DNA of 64,000 bases from NCBI GenBank assembly GCA_013334965.1, contig JAAXWO010000003.1, positions 124,001 through 188,000 of the forward strand, given 5' to 3'. Under the pieces are notes generated by a model. It saw only the letters and a list, made by a program, of their open reading frames with translations, searched no databases and was not told the origin of the DNA. The DNA is from Chlorobiaceae bacterium (GTDB taxonomy: Bacteria; Bacteroidota; Chlorobiia; Chlorobiales; Chlorobiaceae). Positions 11,091 through 19,495 of this stretch are shown piece after piece (position 1 is the first letter of the stretch; each line of letters opens with the position of its first letter). The translations under genes were made by a program, and so were the position numbers.

Positions 11091-11765
11091 GTGATGATGA
11101 AAAGTATGCGAAACAGCGACGACATGGCGCATGAGCGCCGGGAGATGGTTGAGCAGCTCAGGCTTTACGGTATAAGCAATCCCCGTGTCCTCGATGCTTT
11201 TATGACGGTCAGGCGGCACCTGTTCCTGGAAGAGCCACGCCGTCCGTTCGCATACAACGATTGTGCCTGGCCCATAGGGTACGGGCAGACCATATCGCAG
11301 CCCTATACGGTGGCCTATATGACGACGCTTCTCGTTGAGCGGGTTCCGTCGGGCAAAGTTCTTGAAATCGGGACAGGCTCCGGATACCAGGCAGCCATCC
11401 TGGATGCTCTCGGGTACCAGGTGTTTACGATTGAACGCATCCCGGGCCTGTACGACATGGCCGGCAAGGCGCTGGATTCCATGGGGATACAGGTGACCAG
11501 GAGATGCGGTGACGGTACGCTCGGCAGGGAGGAGGAGGCGCCGTTCGACGGTATCATCGTCACGGCAGCCGCCCCCCATGAACCACGGAGCCTGATGGGG
11601 CAGCTTGCCGACAGCGGCGTGATGATCGTTCCCCTCGGTGACCTCGGGTCACAGCAGATGACGGTGATCCGGCGCAGGGGCAGCCGGTTCGAACATGAGG
11701 TGTTTCACAGTTTCGCCTTTGTGCCGCTCTGCGGCAGGGAAGGCTGGTCAGATAACTACGGATAA
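11091..11765 (+). CDS. pcm: Protein-L-isoaspartate O-methyltransferase
   Basis: Cytoplasmic S-adenosylmethionine-dependent repair enzyme that methylates isoaspartyl residues in aged proteins. Diagnostic blocks are VRRHLFLEE, AYNDCAWPIGYGQTISQPYTVAYMT (active-site region), the SAM-binding loop VLEIGTGSGYQAAILDAL, and the later PFDGIIVTAAAPHEP. The length of 224 is typical. Several in-frame ATG codons at the start (MMMKSMRNSDDMAHERR) leave the exact N-terminus open by a few residues. The next gene, a membrane-bound peptidyl-prolyl isomerase, begins 26 bases downstream, so the two are probably co-transcribed and both concern protein quality. Confidence 0.95.
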   Translation: MMMKSMRNSDDMAHERREMVEQLRLYGISNPRVLDAFMTVRRHLFLEEPRRPFAYNDCAWPIGYGQTISQPYTVAYMTTLLVERVPSGKVLEIGTGSGYQAAILDALGYQVFTIERIPGLYDMAGKALDSMGIQVTRRCGDGTLGREEEAPFDGIIVTAAAPHEPRSLMGQLADSGVMIVPLGDLGSQQMTVIRRRGSRFEHEVFHSFAFVPLCGREGWSDNYG

Positions 11766-11790
11766 CAAGTCAATAAAGATAGAGACATTT

Positions 11791-13887
11791 ATGGCACTTA
11801 TGAGCAAGTTGAGGGACAAGACGCACATCTTGATGATTATCCTTGTCGTCACATTTCTGGGCCTGATCGTTTTCGAGTGGGGGATGAACTTCACCGGGCC
11901 GACCAAGAAAGCCGGGCTTGCAGGAAAGGTCAATGGGCGCTCCATTACCACTGAGCAGTACGAAGAGATCTACAACGGCCTGAACGATAATTTCAGGCGG
12001 ACCAACCCCGGGGCCGAGGTCACCCCGCAGGTGGAAAACAACTTCCGTGAGCAGGCCTGGAACGTCGCCGTCGATCAGGCGCTCGTCGAAGAAATGTTCG
12101 AGAAATACGGTATCAAGGTCCAGGACAGCGAAGTGCTTGCAGCGGTCAACAACGAGGCCAACCCGCCCATGATCATCCGCCAGAACTTCACCGATCCGCG
12201 TACCGGCAAGATCGACCGGCAGGTGCTCGAACAGGTGCGTCGCGACCCCAAGGCAAAAGCTTTCTGGGTAAAGGCCCAGGAGGTCGTCAAACGTGAACTG
12301 ATGGTCGACAAGCTGCTTATGGCCCTCAAGACGATGGCTGTCGTCACCGAGCCTGAAGTCGTCGAACTCGTCCAGCGCCAGTTCACCACCTTCCAGGCAT
12401 CATTCATTCCTTTCCCGCTGAGCTATGCCGGTCCCGAGACCATGTTCCCGGTCAAGGATGACGAGATCAAGAGCTGGTACACGGCCCACAAAGAGCAGTT
12501 CAAGCAGGATAACACGAGAACCGGCGAGTTTGTGTTTTATCCGCAGACCCCCTCTTCACACGACAGCCTTCAGGTTAAAAAGGAGATCGACGGCCTGGTT
12601 CCGCAGTTTGCCGCCGCACCAAGCGACAGCGAGTTCGTCAAGGTTCAGAGCGACAGGCCAACGGCAGCCAACGTCACCTATTCGAGGGCCGATTTTTCTC
12701 CGGCGGCAGGCAATGCAGTTTTCGGTTCACCAAAACTGGCTGCAGGCCAGGTTGTCGGGCCCATAGCTGACCGCGGTTTTTACCGCCTGCTGAAGATCAA
12801 GGGCGTTTCGTCGGGCGAACCGGCGGCTAGCGCCTCCCACATACTTATTCGCGTCAACCAGGCTGATGCGGCACGCTCTCTCGCGCTTGTCGACCAGATT
12901 CTGGGAGAGCTGAAGAAAGGCGTTTCATTCGAGACCCTTGCAGCAAAATATTCTGAGGATCCCGGCAGTGCCCGCAACGGTGGTTTTGTCGGATGGTTCA
13001 CCAAGGAGCGGATGGTGCCCGAATTCTCGCAGGCTGTTTTCGCCGGGAAGCCAGACCAGATTGTCGGCCCGGTAAAGACGCAGTTCGGCCTGCATATCAT
13101 CAGGATAGACGGCTTCGACCAGAAGCGGATCGTCTGTTCTGAAGTGGCGAGGCAGATAAAACCCTCCTCCCAGACTGTCGAGTCCATAAAAAGGAACGCG
13201 ATGGCTTTCCAGTCGGAAGCGAAGTCAAAGGGATTCGAGCAGGCCGCAAAGAGTGCAAAGCTCGATATCGTGAAGACCGGTGAGTTCTCAAGGCAGAGCC
13301 TGATACCTGTGCTCGGCATGAACGACAAGGTGACCCGGTTCGCCTTCAAATCGAAGGAAGGGGATCTCTCGGACGTGCTCGAAACCGAGAAGGGATTCGC
13401 GGTCATGAAGATCCTCTCGAAGAACGATACAGGCTATCGCCAGCAGGATGCGGAACTCAACGCCATGATCAAGTCAGAGCTGGTTCGCGAAAAGCAGGGC
13501 GTGGCCCTGAAAGCCAAGCTTGCCGCCCTGTCGGCATCCGCCGGAGGTTCGCTTGACGCCATCGTCGCCCGTGACCCGAGCCTCAAGATCTTTACCTCGA
13601 ACGAGATCCGCTGGCGTGACGGCGTCATTGCAGGAGCAGGAGCCGATCGTCAGCTTGTGGAAGCCATGGCAGGCATGAAACCGGGCAAACTCTCACCGCC
13701 CGTCCAGTTTGCCAACGGATATGCGCTTGTGCTGCTTACAGGACGGCAGCTGGCCGAAGGCGTGGATATGAATGTCGAAAAGGGGCGTATTCTGCCCCAG
13801 TTGCTCAAAGTGAAGCAGGAGCAGTTATTCGCCGAATACTTCGGTTCGCTCCGCAAATCAGCTAAAATCGAAGATTTCCGGCAGTGA
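11791..13887 (+). CDS. Membrane-anchored parvulin peptidyl-prolyl isomerase, PpiD/SurA-like
   Basis: Periplasmic folding factor held in the inner membrane. The start is set at MALMSKLRDKTH (32 codons inside the track ORF), which leaves 25 bases after pcm. A single membrane segment ILMIILVVTFLGLIVF (about residues 11-26) is followed by a SurA_N-like helical domain (GKVNGRSITTEQYEEIY) and a parvulin domain at about 348-440 (ASHILIRVNQ ... SEDPGSARNGGFVGWF ... FGLHIIRIDGF). The C-terminal ~250 residues look like a further degenerate isomerase region. The layout is that of PpiD. It probably assists outer-membrane or secreted proteins. A strong terminator follows 21 bases after the stop. Confidence 0.9.
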   Translation: MALMSKLRDKTHILMIILVVTFLGLIVFEWGMNFTGPTKKAGLAGKVNGRSITTEQYEEIYNGLNDNFRRTNPGAEVTPQVENNFREQAWNVAVDQALVEEMFEKYGIKVQDSEVLAAVNNEANPPMIIRQNFTDPRTGKIDRQVLEQVRRDPKAKAFWVKAQEVVKRELMVDKLLMALKTMAVVTEPEVVELVQRQFTTFQASFIPFPLSYAGPETMFPVKDDEIKSWYTAHKEQFKQDNTRTGEFVFYPQTPSSHDSLQVKKEIDGLVPQFAAAPSDSEFVKVQSDRPTAANVTYSRADFSPAAGNAVFGSPKLAAGQVVGPIADRGFYRLLKIKGVSSGEPAASASHILIRVNQADAARSLALVDQILGELKKGVSFETLAAKYSEDPGSARNGGFVGWFTKERMVPEFSQAVFAGKPDQIVGPVKTQFGLHIIRIDGFDQKRIVCSEVARQIKPSSQTVESIKRNAMAFQSEAKSKGFEQAAKSAKLDIVKTGEFSRQSLIPVLGMNDKVTRFAFKSKEGDLSDVLETEKGFAVMKILSKNDTGYRQQDAELNAMIKSELVREKQGVALKAKLAALSASAGGSLDAIVARDPSLKIFTSNEIRWRDGVIAGAGADRQLVEAMAGMKPGKLSPPVQFANGYALVLLTGRQLAEGVDMNVEKGRILPQLLKVKQEQLFAEYFGSLRKSAKIEDFRQ

Positions 13888-13908
13888 CCGGAAGAGAGCG
13901 CAAAGCAT

Positions 13909-13945
13909 AAAAAAAGGCTGCCCCGGAAAAGGCAGCCTTTTTTTA
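13909..13945 (+). terminator. Intrinsic terminator after the parvulin gene
   Basis: Stem AAAAAAAGGCTGCC / GGCAGCCTTTTTTT with loop CCGGAAAA and a run of seven T. It is symmetric, so it could also stop minus-strand transcripts passing ptsI. Confidence 0.93.
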
Positions 13946-13964
13946 TGGGTAGACAAAGGAGCGT

Positions 13965-14165
13965 CCCCACCCTTTAAAGGAGGGCGGACATTCCTGTCCG
14001 CCATTCAGGGAAGTTCATGGTTATCCCATTGGAGCTGCGCCATTTGCTATCCCGCAATCTGAAGAAAATGGCGGGTAGGAAAACCCGCCCTCCTATGAAA
14101 AGCAATACACATTCTCTTCGCAGGGTTCAATGAAAGGGTGTCGGACATTCCTGTCCGCCATTCAA
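13965..14165. repeat. Cluster of short hairpins (GGCGGACATTCCTGTCCGCC type)
   Basis: Three hairpin units lie between the parvulin gene and ptsI: GGCGGACATTCCTGTCCGCC, GGCGGGTAGGAAAACCCGCC, and TCGGACATTCCTGTCCGCCATTC. The first and third share the 18-base core CGGACATTCCTGTCCGCC, and GGAATGTCCGCC also occurs inside the repeat at 6.2 kb. The last ends 19 bases from the ptsI stop codon. No gene is seen here. Confidence 0.7.
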
Positions 14166-14183
14166 TGGCGTTTCCAGGCTCGC

Positions 14184-15986
14184 TCAATGCGCCTGGACGA
14201 ACTCTTCAAGGCGGGTTTTTATTGCTTCAACCTTGTGCATCATGAGGCATTCGGCAGCAAGCGCTTCGCACTCATCGATCGAATACCTGTTGACTGCGGT
14301 CTTCAGCGCAGGGATTTCGGAGCTGACGATGCTGAACTCCCTGAGGCCGCAACCTATCAGGAACGGAATGGCAAGGGGATCGGAGCCCATATCGCCGCAC
14401 AGCGAGACTCGGCAGTGGTTTTTCTGCGCTGTTGAAATGATCCTGTGGAGCTGACGGATGATTGCCGGGTGGAACTTCTCGAACAGGTCCTGCACGATGA
14501 GGTTGTTGCGGTCCACCGCAAGGGTGTACTGGGTCAGGTCGTTGGTGCCGATGCTCACGAAATCCACTATTCTGGTGATTTCGTCGATCAGCTCGACGGC
14601 CGCCGGAATTTCAATCATGGCTCCAAGGCCGGGTTTGTCAAACGGCTCGCTGGACTCGCCCCTGATGCGTTTGTAATGCTTTTCGAGCAGGCCCTTGATG
14701 TATTCTATCTCTTCGATGGAGGAGATCATGGGCATGAGCAGATCGATATTGCCGTGGACGTTCGCCCTGATGATAGCCAGGAGCTGCGCATTGAGTATTT
14801 CCGGTACATCGATCAGGATCCTGATGCCCCTCCATCCAAGGTTCGGGTTCGGTTCCTTGACCGGGGAGTATATCAGCTTGTCTCCGCCGATATCGAACAG
14901 CCTTATGACCAGCGGTTTTGGGTGGAGCATCTCCGCCATTTCGAGGTAATACTCCTGCTGGAAAGACTCCTTTGGGGGTTTGAGGTCGTCAAGGAACAGG
15001 TTTTCAGTCCTGAACAGTCCTACTCCTTCAGAGCCGGTTGTCTCAAGGTTATCGAGTTCCTCCTTGAAATCGATGTTCGAGTAGGCCGATATCCTCACGC
15101 CGCAGCGGGTGAACGCAAGCTGATGGGCATGCAGCGAATCGTCTGCCTCGCGTCTTGTTTCGGACTCCTTCTTTTTCTGGTACTCCTCGACGGTTTCATC
15201 CTTCGGATCAGTGATGATCAGTCCGTTGCTGCCGTCAAGGATGATGTGGTTCCCGGAGAGCAGCTTCTGGGAGCGGTTGCCGAGGCCGACCACCATCGGG
15301 ATATTGAGCGATTTGCAGATCAGCGATATGTGCGAGGTCTTGCCGCCGGTATCGGTCGCAAAGCCCTTGACGTTGCTTCTGCTGAGCAGGATGATGTCCG
15401 CCGGGGAGAGGTGGTGCGACACCACGATCTTGCCTTCCGGCACCCACGAATGCAGCTTGTTGATGTTGAGGTTCCTGACGATCCTGTCCCTTATGTCGTG
15501 CAGGTCGGTCGCCCGTTCGCGGAAAGATATGTCGTCTGAATTGATGAAATTTTCGAGGTATTTCCCGAACTCCTGTTCAATGACCAGGTGCGCCGGTTTC
15601 AGCTCCGTTCGGATCCGCCTTGAAATGGTCTTGATAAGGAACGGGTCCTTGAGCAGCAGGATCTGCGCCTGGAAAATATCGGAATAGAGCCTGCCGATCT
15701 TGCGAGTCGTCACCCGCTCGATCTTTTTAAGCTCTTTCTCGGAACGGTGCAGGGCGGTAAGGAAGCGTTCCACCTCCTCTTCGACGTTTTCGGGGCACAG
15801 CTCGTCGGTTTCGTGATCGATGGTCTCCTTGACGAACTCATACACTTCACCGATAGCGAACCCTTTGGAGGCTCCGATACCACGATACCGACGCTCCTTG
15901 CCGGAGGCCGCATGGTCATTTTCGGTGTCTCCCGCGGATTCCGGCGAGAGTTTGCCGGTGGATTTCGGTGTTTTGCTGTAGTGCAT
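14184..15986 (-). CDS. ptsI: Phosphoenolpyruvate-protein phosphotransferase (PTS enzyme I)
   Basis: Cytoplasmic enzyme that transfers phosphate from phosphoenolpyruvate to HPr (or NPr). The phospho-accepting histidine is H219 in TDTGGKTSHISLICKSLN. The HPr-binding helical part precedes it, and the PEP-binding barrel follows with EGVGLFRTENLFL, GWRGIRI, PMISSIEEI, SIGTNDLTQYTLAVDRNN and the active-site cysteine in VSLCGDMGSDP. Compared with usual enzyme I (about 570-575) it has a charged, low-complexity N-terminal extension of about 34 residues before GIGASKGFAIGEVYEF. It lacks the GAF domain of PtsP. It is the last gene of the minus-strand run, 11 bases after dnaB. With an EIIA-Ntr-like gene at 58 kb and no sugar permease in the window, a regulatory role is likely. 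Confidence 0.93.
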   Translation of the reverse strand: MHYSKTPKSTGKLSPESAGDTENDHAASGKERRYRGIGASKGFAIGEVYEFVKETIDHETDELCPENVEEEVERFLTALHRSEKELKKIERVTTRKIGRLYSDIFQAQILLLKDPFLIKTISRRIRTELKPAHLVIEQEFGKYLENFINSDDISFRERATDLHDIRDRIVRNLNINKLHSWVPEGKIVVSHHLSPADIILLSRSNVKGFATDTGGKTSHISLICKSLNIPMVVGLGNRSQKLLSGNHIILDGSNGLIITDPKDETVEEYQKKKESETRREADDSLHAHQLAFTRCGVRISAYSNIDFKEELDNLETTGSEGVGLFRTENLFLDDLKPPKESFQQEYYLEMAEMLHPKPLVIRLFDIGGDKLIYSPVKEPNPNLGWRGIRILIDVPEILNAQLLAIIRANVHGNIDLLMPMISSIEEIEYIKGLLEKHYKRIRGESSEPFDKPGLGAMIEIPAAVELIDEITRIVDFVSIGTNDLTQYTLAVDRNNLIVQDLFEKFHPAIIRQLHRIISTAQKNHCRVSLCGDMGSDPLAIPFLIGCGLREFSIVSSEIPALKTAVNRYSIDECEALAAECLMMHKVEAIKTRLEEFVQAH

Positions 15987-15997
15987 GATCGGCAGTG

Positions 15998-17530
15998 CTA
16001 AAAAGGTGCTGCGTCAGAATTATTGATATAGCCATCCATGTCCATGGGCGGAGGTTCCGGCAGGAACGCCTCCTGGTATACAGGCGCGGAATGGTCCTGA
16101 TGGTGATGGCCTTCGTCTCCTGCCGTCAGGTAGGAGTTGGCCGTAGACTGGAACCGGCCATAGTTTTTGAGGAACAGCAGCCTGACGGTGCCGATCGGCC
16201 CGTTACGCTGTTTGCCGATGACGACCTCGGCGATATCCTTGGTCGAAGAGCCGTCCTCGAAGTTCTTGGTGCCGTACATCTCGGGCCTTGAAAGGAACAT
16301 GACCATATCGGCGTCCTGCTCGATCGAACCCGACTCCCTGAGGTCGCTCAACTGCGGCCTGCGGTCACCGGAACGCTGTTCCACCGAACGGTTGAGCTGC
16401 GCCAGTGCGATGATGGGTATGTTGAGCTCCTTTGCGAGCGCCTTGAGCGAACGGGAAATCTGGGCGATCTCCTGCTCGCGGTTCGAGCGTCCGTCCCTGA
16501 CCGGCGTGACCAGCTGAAGGTAGTCGACCACCACCATGCCGATGCCGTGCTCCTGTTTCATGCGCCTGGTCTTGGCCGTCAGCTCCATGATCGAGATGCC
16601 CGGCGTATCGTCGATGAACAACTTGGCTTCCGCAAGGGCGTCCATGCTGTTGATGATCTTGCCCATCATTTCCGGCGAAATCTGTCCACGCCTGACCAGT
16701 TGCGACTCCACATACGCCTCGGCGCACATCAACCTGACGGCGAGCTGGATTTCGGCCATTTCAAGGCTGAAGAAAAGCACCGGAGTGTTGAAGTTCACGG
16801 CGGCGTTACGAGCCAGCGCCAGCGCAAAGGCCGTTTTACCCGCGGAAGGACGGGCCGCGATGATGATCATATCCGAGTTCTGGAACCCGGCAGTGTAAGC
16901 GTCCAGGTCCGAGAATCCCGACCCGATTCCAGTGACCGACGATTGGGACGAACTCAGGGTTTCGATCATCCTCGTCGCCGTCTTCAGCAGCTCCTTGATG
17001 CTGGTAGCCTTTTTCTTGATGCCCGACTGCGAGATGTTGAAGAACTGCTGCGAAGCGTTCTCCACCAGGTCGAAGATGTCCATCGAGGTGTTGTAGGCCG
17101 CTCCGGAGATGTGCGACGATATCGAGATCAGGCGGCGGTAAAGGTACTTCTCCTTCACCAGCCGGGCATAGTACTCGATGTTTGCCGAGCTGATCACCTT
17201 GCCTGACAGCTCGCCGAGATAGGGCCTTCCGCCGATGTTCTCCAGCTCGCTGATTCTCGACAGCTCCTCGCTTACCGTGATCAGATCGATGGCCTGGCGC
17301 TTCTGGTAGAGCTGCATCATCGCACGGAAAATGATCTGGTGCCGCTTCTCGTAAAAGACCGCCTCTCCGTTGTCCCCGAAAATCTGTATCACCTGCTCGA
17401 TAGGATCGTCTTCCAGCAGGATGCATGCAAGCACCTCCTGCTCGACTTCCAGCGAGTAGGGAGGAACCCTGCTTTCCTGGCTGAAATCGATGTCGCGGCT
17501 CAGGTCGAGCTGTGCTTCACGCTTCTTCAT
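15998..17530 (-). CDS. dnaB: Replicative DNA helicase DnaB
   Basis: Hexameric 5'-3' helicase that unwinds the replication fork and recruits primase. The N-terminal domain begins at about residue 21 with VPPYSLEVEQEVLACIL and includes LYQKRQAIDLITVSEEL. A linker leads to the RecA-like domain with Walker A ARPSAGKTAFALALA (about 227), SLEMAEIQLAVRLMC, Walker B GMVVVDYLQLV, and LAQLNRSVEQR with LRESGSIEQDADMVMFL. The C-terminal tail is His/Gly/Pro-rich. No intein interrupts the gene, although dnaB is a common intein site. It lies between the uracil-DNA glycosylase gene and ptsI on one strand with short gaps, so co-transcription is likely. Confidence 0.97.
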   Translation of the reverse strand: MKKREAQLDLSRDIDFSQESRVPPYSLEVEQEVLACILLEDDPIEQVIQIFGDNGEAVFYEKRHQIIFRAMMQLYQKRQAIDLITVSEELSRISELENIGGRPYLGELSGKVISSANIEYYARLVKEKYLYRRLISISSHISGAAYNTSMDIFDLVENASQQFFNISQSGIKKKATSIKELLKTATRMIETLSSSQSSVTGIGSGFSDLDAYTAGFQNSDMIIIAARPSAGKTAFALALARNAAVNFNTPVLFFSLEMAEIQLAVRLMCAEAYVESQLVRRGQISPEMMGKIINSMDALAEAKLFIDDTPGISIMELTAKTRRMKQEHGIGMVVVDYLQLVTPVRDGRSNREQEIAQISRSLKALAKELNIPIIALAQLNRSVEQRSGDRRPQLSDLRESGSIEQDADMVMFLSRPEMYGTKNFEDGSSTKDIAEVVIGKQRNGPIGTVRLLFLKNYGRFQSTANSYLTAGDEGHHHQDHSAPVYQEAFLPEPPPMDMDGYINNSDAAPF

Positions 17531-17574
17531 TCCTGTACTTTTTCCCCTCTATCCTGTTAATTCTTCAGTATCGG

Positions 17575-18198
17575 TCAACCCTTCAGGCAGACCTTGTCGT
17601 AATGGGCTCTCAGCATCTGGACATCCTCCCAGCAGGGCCTTTTCCAGTTCGGGTTTCTCAGGAGCGCCGCCGGGTGGTACGTAACCACACAGTCGAACTG
17701 GTTCCAGCGGATGATGCGTCCCCTCATGGCGCTCAACGACAGGGTGTTGCCGAGTATGGTGTTGGCAGCCACACGGCCCAGCAGGAGAACCACCTTGGGC
17801 TTCACGATCTCAAGCTGCTGCATCAGGAATGGTTTGCAGCTCTCAATCTCGTCGCTTAACGGATTCCTGTTCTCCGGCGGGCGGCACTTGACGATGTTTC
17901 CTATATAAACGTCGCTCCGTTCAAATCCTATCGCCAGCAGGATCCTGTCGAGCAGTTGGCCTGAGCGGCCTACAAAAGGCCTTGCCTGGGCATCCTCTTC
18001 AGCTCCCGGGCCTTCTCCTATAACAAAAAGTCCGGCCTCGGGATTCCCTTCACCGAACACGACGTTGCTGCGTGTCAGCGAAAGCCTGCAGTTGGTGCAC
18101 CCTGCGGCGCTCCTGCTGAGCGTAGCGAGCTCCATCGCCGGTGAATCGCCGGGCCCCGGGGATTCAGGATGCGGATCGAAAAGCGAATCCTGCGTCAT
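17575..18198 (-). CDS. Uracil-DNA glycosylase, family 4 (iron-sulfur)
   Basis: DNA repair enzyme that removes uracil from DNA. It has the four cysteines expected to bind a [4Fe-4S] cluster (C34 and C37 in CTNC, C105 in NIVKCRPPENRNP, C121 in ESCKPF). The catalytic and uracil-binding motifs are GEGPGAEEDAQARPFVGRSG and VVTYHPAALLRNP. The 207-residue length suits family 4 rather than the longer family 5. The N-terminal ~25 residues (DPHPESPGPGDSP) are a flexible proline-rich leader. It sits 19 bases after coaBC and 44 bases before dnaB in the minus-strand run. Confidence 0.94.
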   Translation of the reverse strand: MTQDSLFDPHPESPGPGDSPAMELATLSRSAAGCTNCRLSLTRSNVVFGEGNPEAGLFVIGEGPGAEEDAQARPFVGRSGQLLDRILLAIGFERSDVYIGNIVKCRPPENRNPLSDEIESCKPFLMQQLEIVKPKVVLLLGRVAANTILGNTLSLSAMRGRIIRWNQFDCVVTYHPAALLRNPNWKRPCWEDVQMLRAHYDKVCLKG

Positions 18199-18217
18199 TG
18201 CACTTCAGGGGTTTCTG

Positions 18218-19444
18218 TCATCGATACAGGAGCGGTTCGATGGCGTCGAGAAGCCTTCCGGCTGCAGCGTCCTTGCTGAGCAGCGGCAGTTCCGAAACAT
18301 TTCCGGCACGGTCCAGCAGCGTCAGCACGTTGGTGTCAACTTCGAACCCCGAAGTGCTTCGGTCATAGACGTTGAAGGCCACCAGGTCGAGTTTCTTGTT
18401 CTCCAGTTTTTCCCTGGCATATCCAATGCCGCCAGCGGTTTCCAGAGCGAACCCGACTGATATCTGGCCCTGCTTCCTTCCTGCGGAGAACTCCGCCAGG
18501 ATGTCTGGATTCCTCACCAGCCGGATATCCATTGCCGCCCCGCTCTTCTTGAGCTTGCCTTCCACAGGCTGTTCCGGTCGGTAATCAGCCACGGCCGCAG
18601 CCCCGATAAACAGGTCGCAATCGTCGAAAAACCTGCGTGACGCCTCCATCATCTCCATGGCGCTTTCAACATCGATGCGCTCGACTCCGGCAGGGGTATT
18701 GAGGCTGACCGGACCGGTCACGAGCCTGACGATCGCCCCGCGTCTTGCCGCGGCAGCTGCGATGGCGAACCCCATCTTGCCTGACGAGTAGTTCGACAGG
18801 AACCGGACATCGTCGATTTTCTCCCTGGTAGGTCCGGCGGTGATCAGCACCTTTTTGCCTTTCAGCAGCGATTCCGGAGCAGGTTCGAGCATGTCGGCAA
18901 GGGTCTCGACGATCGTTTCCGGCTCGGGCATGCGGCCCAGCCCGCACTGGCCGGAGGCAAGGTCGCCGCTTTCCGGTTCGAGGATGGAGCAACCCTGCGT
19001 CGCCAGGACCGAAAGGTTCCGCCTCACGGAAGGGGACTCGTACATGTAGCCGTCCATGGCGGGGACCACGAGCACCGGTTTTTCCGGGCGAAGCGTGATG
19101 AAGCAGACGGAGAGCATGTCGTCGCACAATCCTGCGCTCAGCCTTGCGATCGTGTTCGCCGTCGCAGGAGCGATGACGAAAGCGTCGGCCCACTCCCCGA
19201 GCGTGATATGCAGGGTGCGGTCGCCCTCGCCGGGGCTATCTTCCGAAAACATGTCGCCGAGCACCGGAGCCCTGGAAACGGTCGCCAGGGAAAGCTCGCT
19301 CACGAACTTCAATGCCGACTTCGTAGCCACGACCTGCACGTTGGCTCCCGATTTTTTCAGCAGCCGGACGAGGTGCGGCGTTTTGTAGGCGGCGATGCCG
19401 CCGCAGATGCCGAGGAGGATGTTTTTACCGGTCAGCACGCTCAA
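18218..19444 (-). CDS. coaBC: Phosphopantothenoylcysteine decarboxylase / phosphopantothenate-cysteine ligase
   Basis: Bifunctional coenzyme A enzyme. The N-terminal flavoprotein CoaC domain (about 1-185) shows GGIAAYKTPHLVRLLKKSG, the TANTIARLSAGLCDDMLS region and VVPAMDGYM, where the more usual PAMN motif has D in place of N. The C-terminal CoaB domain shows KKVLITAGPTREKIDDVRFLSNYSSGKMG, and KLKKSGAAMDIRLVRNPDIL carries the ligase motif region. The length of 408 is standard. It lies 51 bases after tamB and is followed by the glycosylase gene in the same run. Confidence 0.96.
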   Translation of the reverse strand: MSVLTGKNILLGICGGIAAYKTPHLVRLLKKSGANVQVVATKSALKFVSELSLATVSRAPVLGDMFSEDSPGEGDRTLHITLGEWADAFVIAPATANTIARLSAGLCDDMLSVCFITLRPEKPVLVVPAMDGYMYESPSVRRNLSVLATQGCSILEPESGDLASGQCGLGRMPEPETIVETLADMLEPAPESLLKGKKVLITAGPTREKIDDVRFLSNYSSGKMGFAIAAAAARRGAIVRLVTGPVSLNTPAGVERIDVESAMEMMEASRRFFDDCDLFIGAAAVADYRPEQPVEGKLKKSGAAMDIRLVRNPDILAEFSAGRKQGQISVGFALETAGGIGYAREKLENKKLDLVAFNVYDRSTSGFEVDTNVLTLLDRAGNVSELPLLSKDAAAGRLLDAIEPLLYR

Positions 19445-19495
19445 ACTGATAAATGGTTGTCATTAAATGTATGAAAAATAATGGGGAGAGGAGCC

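Noticed and set aside
14445-15539. 364-codon ORF opposite ptsI
   Set aside because: Antisense shadow of enzyme I; no recognised protein motifs.
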